From NCBI RefSeq assembly GCF_013359935.1, contig NZ_JABMCB010000191.1:1-64000 (forward strand): 64,000 bases of DNA, written 5' to 3'. A program made the translations under genes and the position numbers. The DNA comes from Paenibacillus xylanilyticus. GTDB taxonomy: Bacteria; Bacillota; Bacilli; Paenibacillales; Paenibacillaceae. Below are positions 23,625 through 34,165 of this stretch, piece after piece. Position 1 is the first letter of the stretch. Every line of letters starts with the position of its first letter. The notes beneath the pieces are model-generated. The model was not told the origin of the DNA and searched no databases. It saw nothing but the letters and a program-made list of their open reading frames with translations.

Positions 23625-26600
23625 TCAATTTACCGATACAAGCTTCACCGATTTAATCTCATATGGTTTAAACGTCAGTTCGAATGCTCCATCCTGAGAG
23701 GCCAGTTGTTCGATTTCGTCCTCCAGCAGATTGATCATGGATGCCTTCACATGCTGATCTCTCCACTGAACCCGAACCGTCTCCCGACCTCCTGACGATT
23801 CATAGAAACGAAGTACCGTTCCCGAACCATCTTCTGAAGCCTTAACCGTATCCAAAATGACATGCTCACTCTGGTAATCAATCCAGGCATGTTCAGCAGG
23901 TAATACGCCCGCATGTCTTCCTGCTGCAACAGTCTGTACCGGATGATTCAGCTCTATCGCCCGACGAACGACCCCGGCGGTCCGCCAATCTCCCTCATGT
24001 GGCAATAATGAATACGTAAATTCATGCTCACCCTGATCAGCATGTTCGTCCGGCCACCTCGGAGCACGCAGCAAGGACAGCCGGATCGTCTGACCCTTGA
24101 TGTCGTATCCATACTTGCAATCATTCAGCAGGCTTACGCCGCTATTCCCTTCGGAGACATCTGCCCATCGATGCCCGCAGACCTCAAACTGTGCCTGTTC
24201 CCAGCTGGTGTTGTTATGTGTCGGCCGCTCCAGCGAACCAAACGGGATTTCATACGTTGCTTTGGCAGACACCAGATCCACCGGAAAGGCTACTTTCAGC
24301 AGCTTATGACTTTCCTTCCAATTGACCTTCGTCTGGAAATCGACCCGTCGCTGGTGACGGTAAAACACGATATCCTGGCTGATGTCCGAATCGTTCAGCT
24401 TCCAGTGAAACCGCAGTACATCCTTGGTCGCTCCTCGCTGTACGATCTCTCTCGAGATCAGCTGCACCTTGCCTGCAAGCTGAGATTCGAACCGGGGATC
24501 AATATCCCAGGCATCCCAGTACGTTGGTTTGTCATGGAAAAATTGCAGCTCATTCGCCTTATCCCCCGGCTTCAGCCAATCCCGCTGCACCGATTTGTCA
24601 TACCACCTTGTGATCTCTCCCAGTTCATTAAATTCAACCCTGTAGAATTCCGTTTCCCATACGGAAGGGAAAGTCTCATCCATTAACACAGCCGGAACAG
24701 CATTCGTGTCTGAACGAAGCCATATCGTGGTGTAACCAAAAGCCGGAATGGATGGAATAACGACAGACAGAGTCCATACGTCTTCCTTTTGCACCAGATC
24801 ACAATCCAGACGCTTCCCCTGCTGATCAAACGCCGCCAAACCACTTAGCTCAGCTCCACCGCTAATGGTCACCACTTCTTCGCGCTCCCAGCCCAGACTG
24901 TTGAAAAGGATATACGGCATACCGTCTGATCCTTCTGTTGCAATGCGCTCCGCAAGGTGGCCGAGGGTATTGTCCAAAGCCGATGTCCCCAGTTCAAATA
25001 CCTTCGTGTACTCTTCCGTGGACGTGACATATGCTTCCGGGATGGACGTACCAGGGATAATATCATGAAACTGGTTAAGCATAATCAGCTTCCAACCCTC
25101 ATCCAGGGTGCTCTTCACCCAATCTGCCTGAGCCCCGGCAAACTGCCCCCAAATCTCAGCGTCCCGATACAATACCTCTGCCTTGCGATTGCTTCGTTTA
25201 TTTCGGGCATGAGTCGTATACGTTCCACGATGCAGCTCCAGATACAAGTCGCCATGCCATTTCGGCAGTGTCGGATTGTTGGTTGAAATTCCTTCGAAAA
25301 AGGCCTGCGCTGTACTGAATGTACTGATCGGCTGTCCAACCATGAACTGGGCCCGCTCCGCGAACTCGACCATCTCATGCGTAACCCCGCCCCCACCATC
25401 TCCATGTCCATAGAGCAGCATTTGCTCCGGATGAAGATCCTTCTGTTTATAGGATTGCCAGTGTTCATCCACATCCTTGGGCCGCGTATGTTCATTCACC
25501 CCATGGTTGAGATACGCCAGCACCGAGGTGCCATCAATGCCTACCCAGTCGAACAGGTCGTACGGAAACGCGTTCGTGTCGTTCCAATTGAGCTTGGTGG
25601 TCATGAAATACGGAATATTGGCGAGCTGCAGCATCTGTGGCAGGGAAGCACAGTAGCCGAACGTATCCGGCAGCCACTCGATGCTTGAGCGTTTGCCAAA
25701 CTCCTCCTGATAGAAATTCTGTCCATACAAAATTTGCCTCACCAGAGACTCACCACTCGGAATGTTCAGATCAGGCTCTACCCACATGCCACCGACGAGC
25801 TCCCATCGACCTTCGGCAATACGAGCCTTGATCCGTTCATAGAGATCCGGATAATGCTCCTTTACGAAGGCATATAGCTGCGGCTGGCTCTGTGAATACA
25901 CAAACCCCGGGTATTCGTCCATCAAGGTACACATCGTGGAGAAGGTACGGCTGGACTTGCGCACCGTTTCGCGTACAGGCCACAGCCAGGCAATATCAAT
26001 ATGTGACTGTCCGACCAGATGCATGAAACCATCCCGCTGTTCTTCCGTATCCTGTTCCTGTACGGTATGTGCAAGCGACTGCTCGAAGCGCTTTACCCAC
26101 GCTCCCTCAACCCAACGCTTAGGCTCGTTGTACATCTCATCCATAACCTGATGGATGGCACGAACCAGCCGATTACGCTTCAAGTCTTTCTCCGGCAGTG
26201 CCTTTAGCGATTCCGCAAGCACCGTCACGCTGTACATCAGGCTTTGCAAGGGACGATTAATATGTACCAGGGCTGCACGTATCCCACGGATCGGCGGCTG
26301 AATGACTGCTTGGCGATTCAGTGGGTCATGTGGTTCCGGAATGGGGTCATACAGTTCAATCTCCAGCAGCGGTGATGCTCCGACCCGGCTCTTGGGGAGT
26401 GGCACCAGCCAATGATTGCGATCCAGTCCGTGATACGGCTTGCCGTTCACCTTTAGCAGTCCTTCACCACCAGCTTCAAAGGTCAACCCAATCGCATGAT
26501 CCTCCCAATCGCTCGGGATTTGAAGAAGCTTACTCATAAAATAAGTCGTTCCGTGTGTGCTGTGAAGGGGATCTACAGATTGGGCAGAGGCTTCTTCCTG

Positions 26601-26723
26601 CTCCATCCGGTATTCTCCAGGCCGTATATATTTGGCCTTCTGCATCTGCCATTCTGGCAGCTCCACCTTCTCTAACCATTGCTGCTCAGCCATATCCTTT
26701 ATAAAACGCCCAATGCGAATCAT
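23625..26723 (-). CDS. alpha-mannosidase, glycoside hydrolase family 38
   Basis: A 1032-residue retaining exo-alpha-mannosidase; no signal peptide, so cytoplasmic. The N-terminal beta domain (1-230) is followed by the GH38 catalytic core: zinc ligands in SHIDIAWLWP (His241, Asp243) and the nucleophile Asp353 in WLPDTFGY. The middle and C-terminal GH38 domains follow. The ATG overlaps the stop of the GH3 gene (ATGA), and GAGGTGGGG precedes it, so both enzymes are made from one message. In glycan use it would remove alpha-linked mannose from imported oligosaccharides. Confidence 0.93.
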   Translation of the reverse strand: MIRIGRFIKDMAEQQWLEKVELPEWQMQKAKYIRPGEYRMEQEEASAQSVDPLHSTHGTTYFMSKLLQIPSDWEDHAIGLTFEAGGEGLLKVNGKPYHGLDRNHWLVPLPKSRVGASPLLEIELYDPIPEPHDPLNRQAVIQPPIRGIRAALVHINRPLQSLMYSVTVLAESLKALPEKDLKRNRLVRAIHQVMDEMYNEPKRWVEGAWVKRFEQSLAHTVQEQDTEEQRDGFMHLVGQSHIDIAWLWPVRETVRKSSRTFSTMCTLMDEYPGFVYSQSQPQLYAFVKEHYPDLYERIKARIAEGRWELVGGMWVEPDLNIPSGESLVRQILYGQNFYQEEFGKRSSIEWLPDTFGYCASLPQMLQLANIPYFMTTKLNWNDTNAFPYDLFDWVGIDGTSVLAYLNHGVNEHTRPKDVDEHWQSYKQKDLHPEQMLLYGHGDGGGGVTHEMVEFAERAQFMVGQPISTFSTAQAFFEGISTNNPTLPKWHGDLYLELHRGTYTTHARNKRSNRKAEVLYRDAEIWGQFAGAQADWVKSTLDEGWKLIMLNQFHDIIPGTSIPEAYVTSTEEYTKVFELGTSALDNTLGHLAERIATEGSDGMPYILFNSLGWEREEVVTISGGAELSGLAAFDQQGKRLDCDLVQKEDVWTLSVVIPSIPAFGYTTIWLRSDTNAVPAVLMDETFPSVWETEFYRVEFNELGEITRWYDKSVQRDWLKPGDKANELQFFHDKPTYWDAWDIDPRFESQLAGKVQLISREIVQRGATKDVLRFHWKLNDSDISQDIVFYRHQRRVDFQTKVNWKESHKLLKVAFPVDLVSAKATYEIPFGSLERPTHNNTSWEQAQFEVCGHRWADVSEGNSGVSLLNDCKYGYDIKGQTIRLSLLRAPRWPDEHADQGEHEFTYSLLPHEGDWRTAGVVRRAIELNHPVQTVAAGRHAGVLPAEHAWIDYQSEHVILDTVKASEDGSGTVLRFYESSGGRETVRVQWRDQHVKASMINLLEDEIEQLASQDGAFELTFKPYEIKSVKLVSVN

Positions 26724-29032
26724 GCTTGCCCCACCTCACTCTGCACTTGTAAACTGCATACACTCCATTCCCGGGAGTTGCGACCAACCATCAAACGAAA
26801 CTTGCCTGGCTCCACCACCCACTGATGACGGGAGTTCATGAGTTGCAAATGTTCCGAATTCACGGGAAATGTGACGGTTTGGGTCTCTCCAGGCTCCAGG
26901 TGAATCTTGCGAAAACCCTTAAGTGATATTTCAGGTCGGGTGACTGAAGCTGCCTCATCCGTTATATAGAATTGCACAACTTCAGCTCCGGCGACCGTTC
27001 CGGTATTTGTGACCTCCACCTGGACTACAGCCTCTCCCTCCGGCTGGATGACTTCTGGCACAACCCTTACATGATCATATTCGAATTCGGTATAGCTAAG
27101 CCCAAAGCCAAACGGATACTGCGGCTCCAGATCCGTCTCCAGATATCTCTTGCCTCGGGTACGTCTGGCATTGTAAACCACAGGGAGCTGGCCCACATGC
27201 TTGGGAATGGAGATCGTCAGACGTCCGGATGGATTTACATCCCCAAACAAAATATCTGCGACCGCATTGCCGCCTTCTTGTCCCGGGTACCAAGCCTCCA
27301 AAATGGCATGGACATGCTCATCGATCCATGGCTCTGCAATCGGCCGGCCGTTAATGTACACAACAACCACGGGTTTGCCCAGCTTATGTACCTCCTGGAC
27401 CAGTTCCAGCTGGACACCCATGAGATCTAGCGATGAACGATCGATGCCCTCTCCGCATTCCATATCATTCCACGGATCATCCGTAACAACCGATGCACCT
27501 GTCCGCAGGTCAATCGTGCCTTCTCCAAAGTCGCGTGCGCTCGATCCGCCCATGACCATGACAATCACGTCGGCCTGTTCAGCACAAGCGAGGGCTTGAG
27601 CAAAGCCCTCCCTGGAATCGCCTTTGATCCGGCAGCCAGGCGCATATAATACGTGGTCCGCATCTGCACCAAACTTTCGGCGTATGCCGTCAAGCACCGT
27701 AACGATCTGTCCACTCGGCTGTGGAGAGGTGTAGTCTCCCAGCTGGTTATACGTATGATTTGCATTCGGGCCAAGTACAGCGATCTTCATATTCGTCTTG
27801 CTTAGCGGAAGGATGTCCTTCTCATTTTTGAGCAAAACAATCCCTTCCTGGGCCGCCTTTCTGGCCAGCTCCACATGCTCTTTACAACCAATCACCCGCT
27901 CTGCGAAGTCCGGATCAACAAAAGGCTGCTCGAACAGGCCCAATCTAAACTTCATCTCCAGAATCCGCCATACCGCCGTGTCCAGGTCCTGATTACGAAT
28001 CAATCCTTGCTCCAGTGCCTGCGCCAGATGTTTACGGTACATGAATCCGGACATCTCCATGTCCACACCTGCCTGAAGGGATTGAGCTACAGCCTGCTCC
28101 CCGTTCTCGGCTGTGTTGTGTCCGTTGACCAGCATCTGAATGGCACCAAAGTCGGTAATAACAAAACCTTCGAAGCCCCATTGTTCTCGCAAGAGATCAT
28201 TCAACAGATACGTACTGGACGTGCAGGGCACGCCATCAATTTCGTTGTACGCCGTCATGACAGAGCAGGCCCCAGCTTCCACCGCTTTTTTGAAAGGTAG
28301 CAGATCCACTTCATGCAGCTCCCGCAGGCCCATGTGTACCGGAGCCGCATTGCGTCCACCTTCGGAACTTCCATAAGCCGCAAAATGCTTCAGCGTTGCG
28401 ATAATTGTCCGGTCAGAATCAAGCCGCTCTCCCTGTAATCCCCTGATTGCTTCCACGGCCAGTTCGCCAATCAGATATGGATCTTCCGCAAAACATTCTT
28501 CGGTCCGTCCCCATCTCGGGTCACGCACTACATCCAGCACGGGTGAATAGGTTGCTGCCCCGCCCTGGCTTCGGGTCTCCACAGCAATTGCTTCACACAT
28601 CTTGCGGTACAATTCCGTGTTCCATGTGCTCCCTACGGTCAGCGGAACCGGAAATACCGTTGCCCCAATCGCCATATGGCCATGCGAGCACTCCTCCCCA
28701 AACAAAATCGGGATGCCCAGACGCGAATTTTCAATTGCATAGCGCTGAATTTCATTGGTGGCAGCGGCCCCTTGTCTCGGGGTTAACCCCGTCTCCAGCG
28801 TAACTTCGGTCCACGGATCAGCACGAAGGACACCGTAGAGAGAACCAACACCACCCTGCGCGATATTTTCTTTGAATTCCTCCGTAACCTGTACGGTGCC
28901 ATCTGACTCTTTCCGGTACGTTTTCCAGCCCATCGGCTGAATCAGTTGACCGATTTTCTCCTCGGTAGTCATCTGCTCAAGTAAATTCTGTACCCGTTCG
29001 GGGACAGGTAACGAAGCATCTCTATAATCCAT
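26720..29032 (-). CDS. glycoside hydrolase family 3 (beta-glucosidase/beta-xylosidase type)
   Basis: 770 residues from ATG 29032, chosen because AAGGAG is nine bases ahead; an ATG at 29053 has no such box. Domains are in the usual order: GH3 N-terminal barrel (about 15-330) with GEECSHG, TLKHFAAYG and the nucleophile Asp294 in FVITDFGA, GH3 C-terminal domain (about 380-610) and a fibronectin-III-like domain (about 660-750). No signal peptide. The exact sugar (glucose, xylose or N-acetylhexosamine) cannot be decided; the KH(F/S)xxxG-Asp/His dyad of NagZ-type hexosaminidases is absent, which favours glucosidase or xylosidase. It overlaps the GH38 gene. Confidence 0.92.
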   Translation of the reverse strand: MDYRDASLPVPERVQNLLEQMTTEEKIGQLIQPMGWKTYRKESDGTVQVTEEFKENIAQGGVGSLYGVLRADPWTEVTLETGLTPRQGAAATNEIQRYAIENSRLGIPILFGEECSHGHMAIGATVFPVPLTVGSTWNTELYRKMCEAIAVETRSQGGAATYSPVLDVVRDPRWGRTEECFAEDPYLIGELAVEAIRGLQGERLDSDRTIIATLKHFAAYGSSEGGRNAAPVHMGLRELHEVDLLPFKKAVEAGACSVMTAYNEIDGVPCTSSTYLLNDLLREQWGFEGFVITDFGAIQMLVNGHNTAENGEQAVAQSLQAGVDMEMSGFMYRKHLAQALEQGLIRNQDLDTAVWRILEMKFRLGLFEQPFVDPDFAERVIGCKEHVELARKAAQEGIVLLKNEKDILPLSKTNMKIAVLGPNANHTYNQLGDYTSPQPSGQIVTVLDGIRRKFGADADHVLYAPGCRIKGDSREGFAQALACAEQADVIVMVMGGSSARDFGEGTIDLRTGASVVTDDPWNDMECGEGIDRSSLDLMGVQLELVQEVHKLGKPVVVVYINGRPIAEPWIDEHVHAILEAWYPGQEGGNAVADILFGDVNPSGRLTISIPKHVGQLPVVYNARRTRGKRYLETDLEPQYPFGFGLSYTEFEYDHVRVVPEVIQPEGEAVVQVEVTNTGTVAGAEVVQFYITDEAASVTRPEISLKGFRKIHLEPGETQTVTFPVNSEHLQLMNSRHQWVVEPGKFRLMVGRNSREWSVCSLQVQSEVGQA

Positions 29033-29080
29033 GTGCACATTCTCCTTATGCATTTGGCTTGGTTTGCAGTTACATTGAAA

Positions 29081-31294
29081 TCAAATGGCTTTTCGGTAAT
29101 CACTCGGCGCTACACCCACCACGTTCTTGAAGGCTCGGTTGAATGAATTGTAATTCGTGTATCCCACTTCTTCACTTATCTCCTGAATGGCCTTGTCCGT
29201 CTCCTGCATCAATTGCTTGGCCTTCTCAATTCGCTGGCTAATCAGCAGGTCCACAAACTTCTCACCAATCTCATCCTTGAAAAGCTTGCTTAAATATTTC
29301 GGGTTAATATCGAACAGATCACTTAGATAATTCAGCGACAGATCGGGATTGTTATAATTCTCCTCGATATACTTGCGAATCTCCAGAATATGTGTCCGGT
29401 GTTTCTTGGTACAACGCAGCGTCTGCAGCTGCTCGGCAAGTTTTCGGAACCCATCTCGGCACAATTCCCGCAGATCTTCAGCTGTCTCCCAATCTTCAAG
29501 ATTGCGAAGCAGATGACCCATGACCTCGGCCCACAGCTCGTGGTACTCACGCGGCAGCTCTGCAAATTCACGGTTCACATGTTGGAACAGCAGCTGGATC
29601 GTGTTCAAGATTTCCTGACGGGATAACACCGAAGCATGGATCTGTTCAAACAGCTTGTCAAAATGCTTTTCCCAATCGTCATCAGACAGCCGCATCGCCT
29701 GCACTAACAGGGATATCGTCCTCAGGAACTCATACACGTCATTGGTTGAACTTGGTACATCCCCACACGGAATGATTCGGTTCAAACCCAATACCGCTTT
29801 GTAATCCAGCGCACGGATTGCTTCCTTGAAGGAAGCCCTGAGGCCGCGCAGATCGACGGCTACCCGCCCAATTCCAATGGTCACCGTGAAGTTCAAATAC
29901 TGCTCAACCTGCTCCAGGTAACCGGACAACAGTCTGCGCTCGCTCTCCTCCGGCTGCGGCGTCTCCGGCAACCATAGGATGGCATACAGGCGATGGTCCG
30001 AGATCCACTCGGCCCAGACCTCGGTATTCTCCTTGCGGGCGCTCTCCTGCAGGATGCTGGATAATACAAATTTCAGAAGAGACTGGTCCTGCACATGGTA
30101 TTCTTCGATAAAGCGGGAATAGCGATCAATCTCCACGACCATTACAGTCCATCTGTCATCCAAACGTGGAAGGTTGAATTTGTTCATCTCGGCTGCGAGC
30201 TCATCACCAGTGAATTCCTTCGTCCCTTCCAGCAGCTCCTGAAAGAAGTATTTTTTCTTCAGAATCAGATTCTCTTCGTACTCCTCCTGATACTGCTTCG
30301 TCTGGTCAATCATCTGTTCCAGCGTCGTCTGAATAAAACGGAACTCGTTCTCCTTGGCATAAGTTATGCCTGGCTGTTTCTGTGAGGCAACGGTTTCGAT
30401 TAACGTGACAATCTGCTGAATCGGCTTATAATTTCTGCGAGTTACATAGATCACCCATGCCACACCAATCAAAACAACAGCCACAGCGAATACAAACCAG
30501 ATATTGTAGAACTTCAGTGCAAATTTGACGACTTTGCCGTTGTTCAGCCCCGTCTGCACCTTCCACCCGCTGTAACTGGATGTAAATTCAGAGAAGACTT
30601 CACCGGAAGAGGCTTTTGCTGCGGGCTCTTCCGCCATGCCACCGTCCCACAGATTGCCACCCGAGCGATTGAATATGTTGACGAAAGTGAATTCGGGATC
30701 ATACATCTGCATGATGGACTTCTGCAGCGTTTGCAGATCAACATTCACCACGATCAGGCCTTTTCCATTGCCAACCCCGCGGATCAGTGTAATCACCTGT
30801 TTCCCTTCCTCTGTGGGAAAGGCTTTGAAGGATCTTCCCCCCACCCATTTTTGCGTCTCTGCAGCCCGGCTGTCTTCGATAAATGCTGCATCCGGGAATT
30901 CTTCAATAGGCACGGGCTTGCCGTTGCTGAACACCTTGTCATCCTTGTACCGGACCATATAAATGGAATCGATCAGCGGATATTCTATTTTCAATTCGTC
31001 AATAACCTGGATGGCCTGGATTCCGGCATATACATCATCGCTTCCGGTTACCGCGTAATAATTTTTCAGATTGGAATTGGTTAAAATCTCGCGCAGCACC
31101 TTGAAGTCAATGGAGCGCAGTGAGTTATCCAAATACTGCGTCACCTGTGAAGCCAGGAATTCATTGGCCTTTAGCGCCTCTTTGCGGTTTTGTTCGTTGA
31201 AGATCTGGAAGAAGATAATGAATAAAATTGTAGTTACGATAAAAAAAACAGGCAGATACGAAAGCAGCAAACGTCTAAACCAATTGTTATTCAT
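29081..31294 (-). CDS. membrane-bound sensor/AraC-type transcription regulator
   Basis: 737 residues from the ATG at 31294. Two membrane helices (about 7-30 and 275-300) enclose an extracytoplasmic Cache-like sensor domain. A HAMP-like linker and a GGDEF-like region without catalytic motif follow (about 380-520, VMVVEIDRYSRFIEEY). Two AraC helix-turn-helix motifs end the protein (about 640-735; SLNYLSDLFDINPKYLSKLF, IQEISEEVGYTNYNSFNRAF). This one-component type is common in Paenibacillus next to LplA-type importers. It lies between the glycosidase operon and the importer, and probably senses an extracellular oligosaccharide and controls 31473-35143. Confidence 0.88.
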   Translation of the reverse strand: MNNNWFRRLLLSYLPVFFIVTTILFIIFFQIFNEQNRKEALKANEFLASQVTQYLDNSLRSIDFKVLREILTNSNLKNYYAVTGSDDVYAGIQAIQVIDELKIEYPLIDSIYMVRYKDDKVFSNGKPVPIEEFPDAAFIEDSRAAETQKWVGGRSFKAFPTEEGKQVITLIRGVGNGKGLIVVNVDLQTLQKSIMQMYDPEFTFVNIFNRSGGNLWDGGMAEEPAAKASSGEVFSEFTSSYSGWKVQTGLNNGKVVKFALKFYNIWFVFAVAVVLIGVAWVIYVTRRNYKPIQQIVTLIETVASQKQPGITYAKENEFRFIQTTLEQMIDQTKQYQEEYEENLILKKKYFFQELLEGTKEFTGDELAAEMNKFNLPRLDDRWTVMVVEIDRYSRFIEEYHVQDQSLLKFVLSSILQESARKENTEVWAEWISDHRLYAILWLPETPQPEESERRLLSGYLEQVEQYLNFTVTIGIGRVAVDLRGLRASFKEAIRALDYKAVLGLNRIIPCGDVPSSTNDVYEFLRTISLLVQAMRLSDDDWEKHFDKLFEQIHASVLSRQEILNTIQLLFQHVNREFAELPREYHELWAEVMGHLLRNLEDWETAEDLRELCRDGFRKLAEQLQTLRCTKKHRTHILEIRKYIEENYNNPDLSLNYLSDLFDINPKYLSKLFKDEIGEKFVDLLISQRIEKAKQLMQETDKAIQEISEEVGYTNYNSFNRAFKNVVGVAPSDYRKAI

Positions 31295-31416
31295 CCCCGA
31301 GGTCCCCCCACCACTGTTTATCAACATGCTGCAAGACGACAACCACTCGCTCTGGTCGCTATTTTTCTAAAAATAATCCGTATGATATCGGATGAAGTGG
31401 GGTTGTCAAAGGATAA

Positions 31417-31450
31417 GACTGTCCCGGTCACGGGTGACTTCGGGACAGTC
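31417..31450 (-). terminator. terminator of the oligosaccharide importer operon
   Basis: GACTGTCCC (31417-31425) pairs with GGGACAGTC (31442-31450), with a further inner pairing GTCAC/GTGAC. It follows the stop of the binding-protein gene; the T-tract is broken (TTATCCTTT), so efficiency is uncertain. Confidence 0.6.
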
Positions 31451-31472
31451 TCGATCATACATCCATCAACTA

Positions 31473-33110
31473 TTATTGATCCTTCTCAATTGCACGCTGG
31501 TAGATCTCAAGATAATTGCTGAGCCCCAGACCATCGAAGCCTTTGACATATGAATCCCATTCCTTATCAATGCTCTTGCTGCCGATAATGAACTGCGCCA
31601 TATTGGTCTGCACATAATCCTTAATCGCGGTGGTGAGTTGTGCAGCCGATTCCGTATCCTCCGGACGGATAAATACGTTTGCCGGATACACTTCTTTTGG
31701 AGCATAAGGTTCATACACATTGGTCGCTTGAGCCAGACGAGTACCGTAACCCTCTGCCTCTAGCGGGTTCTGACCTTCTGCGAACAGATTGCGGAACGTA
31801 TTGGACAAGTCATGCGCTCCGATTTGGGACCAGCTTTCGTTAACGATAACATTCGGGTCACGCTCAGGCAGGTTGTAGTAGCTGTATTTGGCAGGCTCAC
31901 CATTGATGTTTTTCTCATCTGCATCAGCCTTTTTCCACCCCTTGCCCTCTGTTGGACCGTACTCCGCGTACAGTGCACCCTCTTCACTAAACATGTAATC
32001 CACAATTTTGATGGCAGCAATCTGCTGTGCCTCTGTCGCTTTGTTGGTGATTGCAAACTCAAACTCGCCTACGCTTTGTGTAGCGCCTGTTGTCTGCACA
32101 CCGTCCGGCCCTTTCAATGGAGGAACGATCTCCCAGTGTTGGTGACGGGTAATCTCTTTGTCATAAGTGTTCACAAGATAGCTGACCAGCGCCGTTGTAA
32201 TGGAGCCAACCACTTCGTCGCCTTCCTTATTCCCCAGCTGTCCAATCGCCTGATCGTTCTGCGTGAAGGAAGCCGGATCAATCAGACCTTCCGCATACAG
32301 CTTGTGCATGTACTCCAGTCCTTTCTTCCACTCCTCCTTGTTCGCTGCAAAATCAACCTTGCTATCGTTCACGATCAGATATTTGTCATTGTCATTGTAT
32401 ATAAAGCTGTTCATCAGGTAAGCATCAATGTTGCCATTCCATACGTACTTGTTCGGTGCACCCGTGAGTGGAATCTCATCGGCTTTGCCGTTGCCGTTGG
32501 GGTCCTGCTCTTTGAACGCCTTCAGAACGGTGTAGAGTTCATCCGTCGTCGTTGGCATTTTCAGCCCCAGATTATCGAGCCATTCCGTGTTGATCCAGTA
32601 TTTCTGTGCATACGTACAGTGGTAACATTCATTGAAGATCGGCAGGGCATAGATGTTGCCGTCCGGAGCTGTAATGGCTTCTTTGAAGTATGGCTTCTCT
32701 TCCATGACCTTGGTCAGATTTGGGCCATATTCCTTAATCAGATCCTGCAGCGGAAGGAACACGCCTTGTTTTCCATAGTTCTGAAGATCTGAGGTGGTGA
32801 ACTTGCCGTGAAGGAACACTTCGGGATAATCACCACTGGCCAGCAGCAATTGTCTGCGGTCCTGTAATGCGTCCGTTGGGGCCAGATCCCATTTTAGGGT
32901 AACATCGAACTTGTCCTCGATAAATTTGGTGAACTCATTTTCTTCCATGGGCGCTTTGCCTTGCGGGGCAAAGAAGGTCATCGTTACAGGGCCACCGCTC
33001 TCGCCGCCACCATCGCTACCTGCGCCCGATTCTTCGGATGAACCGCATGCGGACAACAAAGCCATCGAAGCAAAGACCAGAAACAACATCGAAATCCAAG
33101 ATTTTCTCAA
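31473..33110 (-). CDS. extracellular sugar-binding lipoprotein, LplA type
   Basis: 545 residues. The start is a TTG at 33110 behind a perfect AAGGAGGA box, giving RKSWISMLFLVFASMALLSA followed by the lipobox Cys near residue 22; a longer frame to 33149 lacks a box. The mature part is an SBP family 1 fold like B. subtilis LplA/YtcQ, binding an oligosaccharide for the permeases 33242-35143. No ATPase gene is in the operon, as usual for this group, which shares one MsmX-type ATPase. The cluster around it suggests a complex glycan fragment as ligand. Confidence 0.87.
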   Translation of the reverse strand: MRKSWISMLFLVFASMALLSACGSSEESGAGSDGGGESGGPVTMTFFAPQGKAPMEENEFTKFIEDKFDVTLKWDLAPTDALQDRRQLLLASGDYPEVFLHGKFTTSDLQNYGKQGVFLPLQDLIKEYGPNLTKVMEEKPYFKEAITAPDGNIYALPIFNECYHCTYAQKYWINTEWLDNLGLKMPTTTDELYTVLKAFKEQDPNGNGKADEIPLTGAPNKYVWNGNIDAYLMNSFIYNDNDKYLIVNDSKVDFAANKEEWKKGLEYMHKLYAEGLIDPASFTQNDQAIGQLGNKEGDEVVGSITTALVSYLVNTYDKEITRHQHWEIVPPLKGPDGVQTTGATQSVGEFEFAITNKATEAQQIAAIKIVDYMFSEEGALYAEYGPTEGKGWKKADADEKNINGEPAKYSYYNLPERDPNVIVNESWSQIGAHDLSNTFRNLFAEGQNPLEAEGYGTRLAQATNVYEPYAPKEVYPANVFIRPEDTESAAQLTTAIKDYVQTNMAQFIIGSKSIDKEWDSYVKGFDGLGLSNYLEIYQRAIEKDQ

Positions 33111-33241
33111 TCTGACTCCTCCTTTTTGTTCAAAACGGCTGGCATACAACTCATTTACTGCACTCGTTTAAAATCGATCCCGGAAGCCGGCGTGTTCCTT
33201 CCACCTCCTTTCAAGAGGCTAGCCGGGCATCATCCTATGGA

Positions 33242-34150
33242 TTATCCTTTGAGGGAACCAACCATGACCCCTTTGACAAAATGCTTCTGTACAAACGGGT
33301 ACATGATCAGAATCGGAATACTTGCGACAACGATCAATGCATATTTCAGTACCTGCTCAAACCCTTGATCCCGCATTTGTTGGCTCGTATTGGCAAGCAT
33401 CGCCGGGTCAGCCGCGTTCAAGATGAGCAGATTGCGAAGTACATATTGCAGGGGGAACAACTTCTCGGAACGCAGATAGATCAGTGCGTCAAAGTATGCA
33501 TTCCAGTGCCCTACGGCATACATAAGCGTCATGACCGCCAAAATGGGCTTCGATAACGGAAGAACCACGCTGATCAGATACCGGATATCCCGGCATCCAT
33601 CCATTTCTGCAGCCTCTCCGAGCTCTTCCGGGATGGAAGACTGGAAGAAGGTTCTCGCTACGATGACCTGGAACACCGCGAGCGCTCCTGGCAGCCACAT
33701 GGCCCAGCGTGTATCCAGCAGGTGGAGGTCCTTCATCAAGAGGTAAGTTGGTATTAGTCCTCCATCAAAGAACATCGTAATCATCATGAAAATGATAATG
33801 GCTCCTCTTCCGTAGAACGACTTGCGTGACAGCGGGTAGGCGAGCATGACGGTAAGCGCCACATTGATGAATGTCCCTACAACGGTATAGATGATTGTGT
33901 TATAAAAACCGAGCATGAGCTGCTGGCTTTTGAAAATGGAGATGTACGCCTTGATATTAAAATCTACCGGAAACAGCCACACCTGACCGGATGTAACGGC
34001 TCGTGAAGAGCTGAACGACGAACTGATGATATACAAGAGGGGGTAAAACACCGTTAGCAGTATGGCGAACAAAAAGATATAGTTGAATGTCATGAAGATG
34101 CGGTCACCGAGCGGATCCTTGATCCGGTTACGATTAAACAGATTGAACAT
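33242..34150 (-). CDS. carbohydrate ABC transporter permease, YtcP/LplC type
   Basis: 302 residues, six membrane segments, with the EAA loop EELGEAAEMDGCRDIRYLIS (about 190-209) that contacts the ATPase. The C-terminus VQKHFVKGVMVGSLKG is typical of the family. The gene follows its partner permease by 15 bases. Together they form the channel for the sugar bound by the lipoprotein 31473-33110. Confidence 0.93.
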   Translation of the reverse strand: MFNLFNRNRIKDPLGDRIFMTFNYIFLFAILLTVFYPLLYIISSSFSSSRAVTSGQVWLFPVDFNIKAYISIFKSQQLMLGFYNTIIYTVVGTFINVALTVMLAYPLSRKSFYGRGAIIIFMMITMFFDGGLIPTYLLMKDLHLLDTRWAMWLPGALAVFQVIVARTFFQSSIPEELGEAAEMDGCRDIRYLISVVLPLSKPILAVMTLMYAVGHWNAYFDALIYLRSEKLFPLQYVLRNLLILNAADPAMLANTSQQMRDQGFEQVLKYALIVVASIPILIMYPFVQKHFVKGVMVGSLKG

Positions 34151-34165
34151 GGATGAGCTCCTCCT

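Noticed and set aside
31812-32792. Plus-strand frame opposite the sugar-binding lipoprotein (about 326 codons)
   Set aside because: Antisense shadow; the minus-strand lipoprotein is certain.
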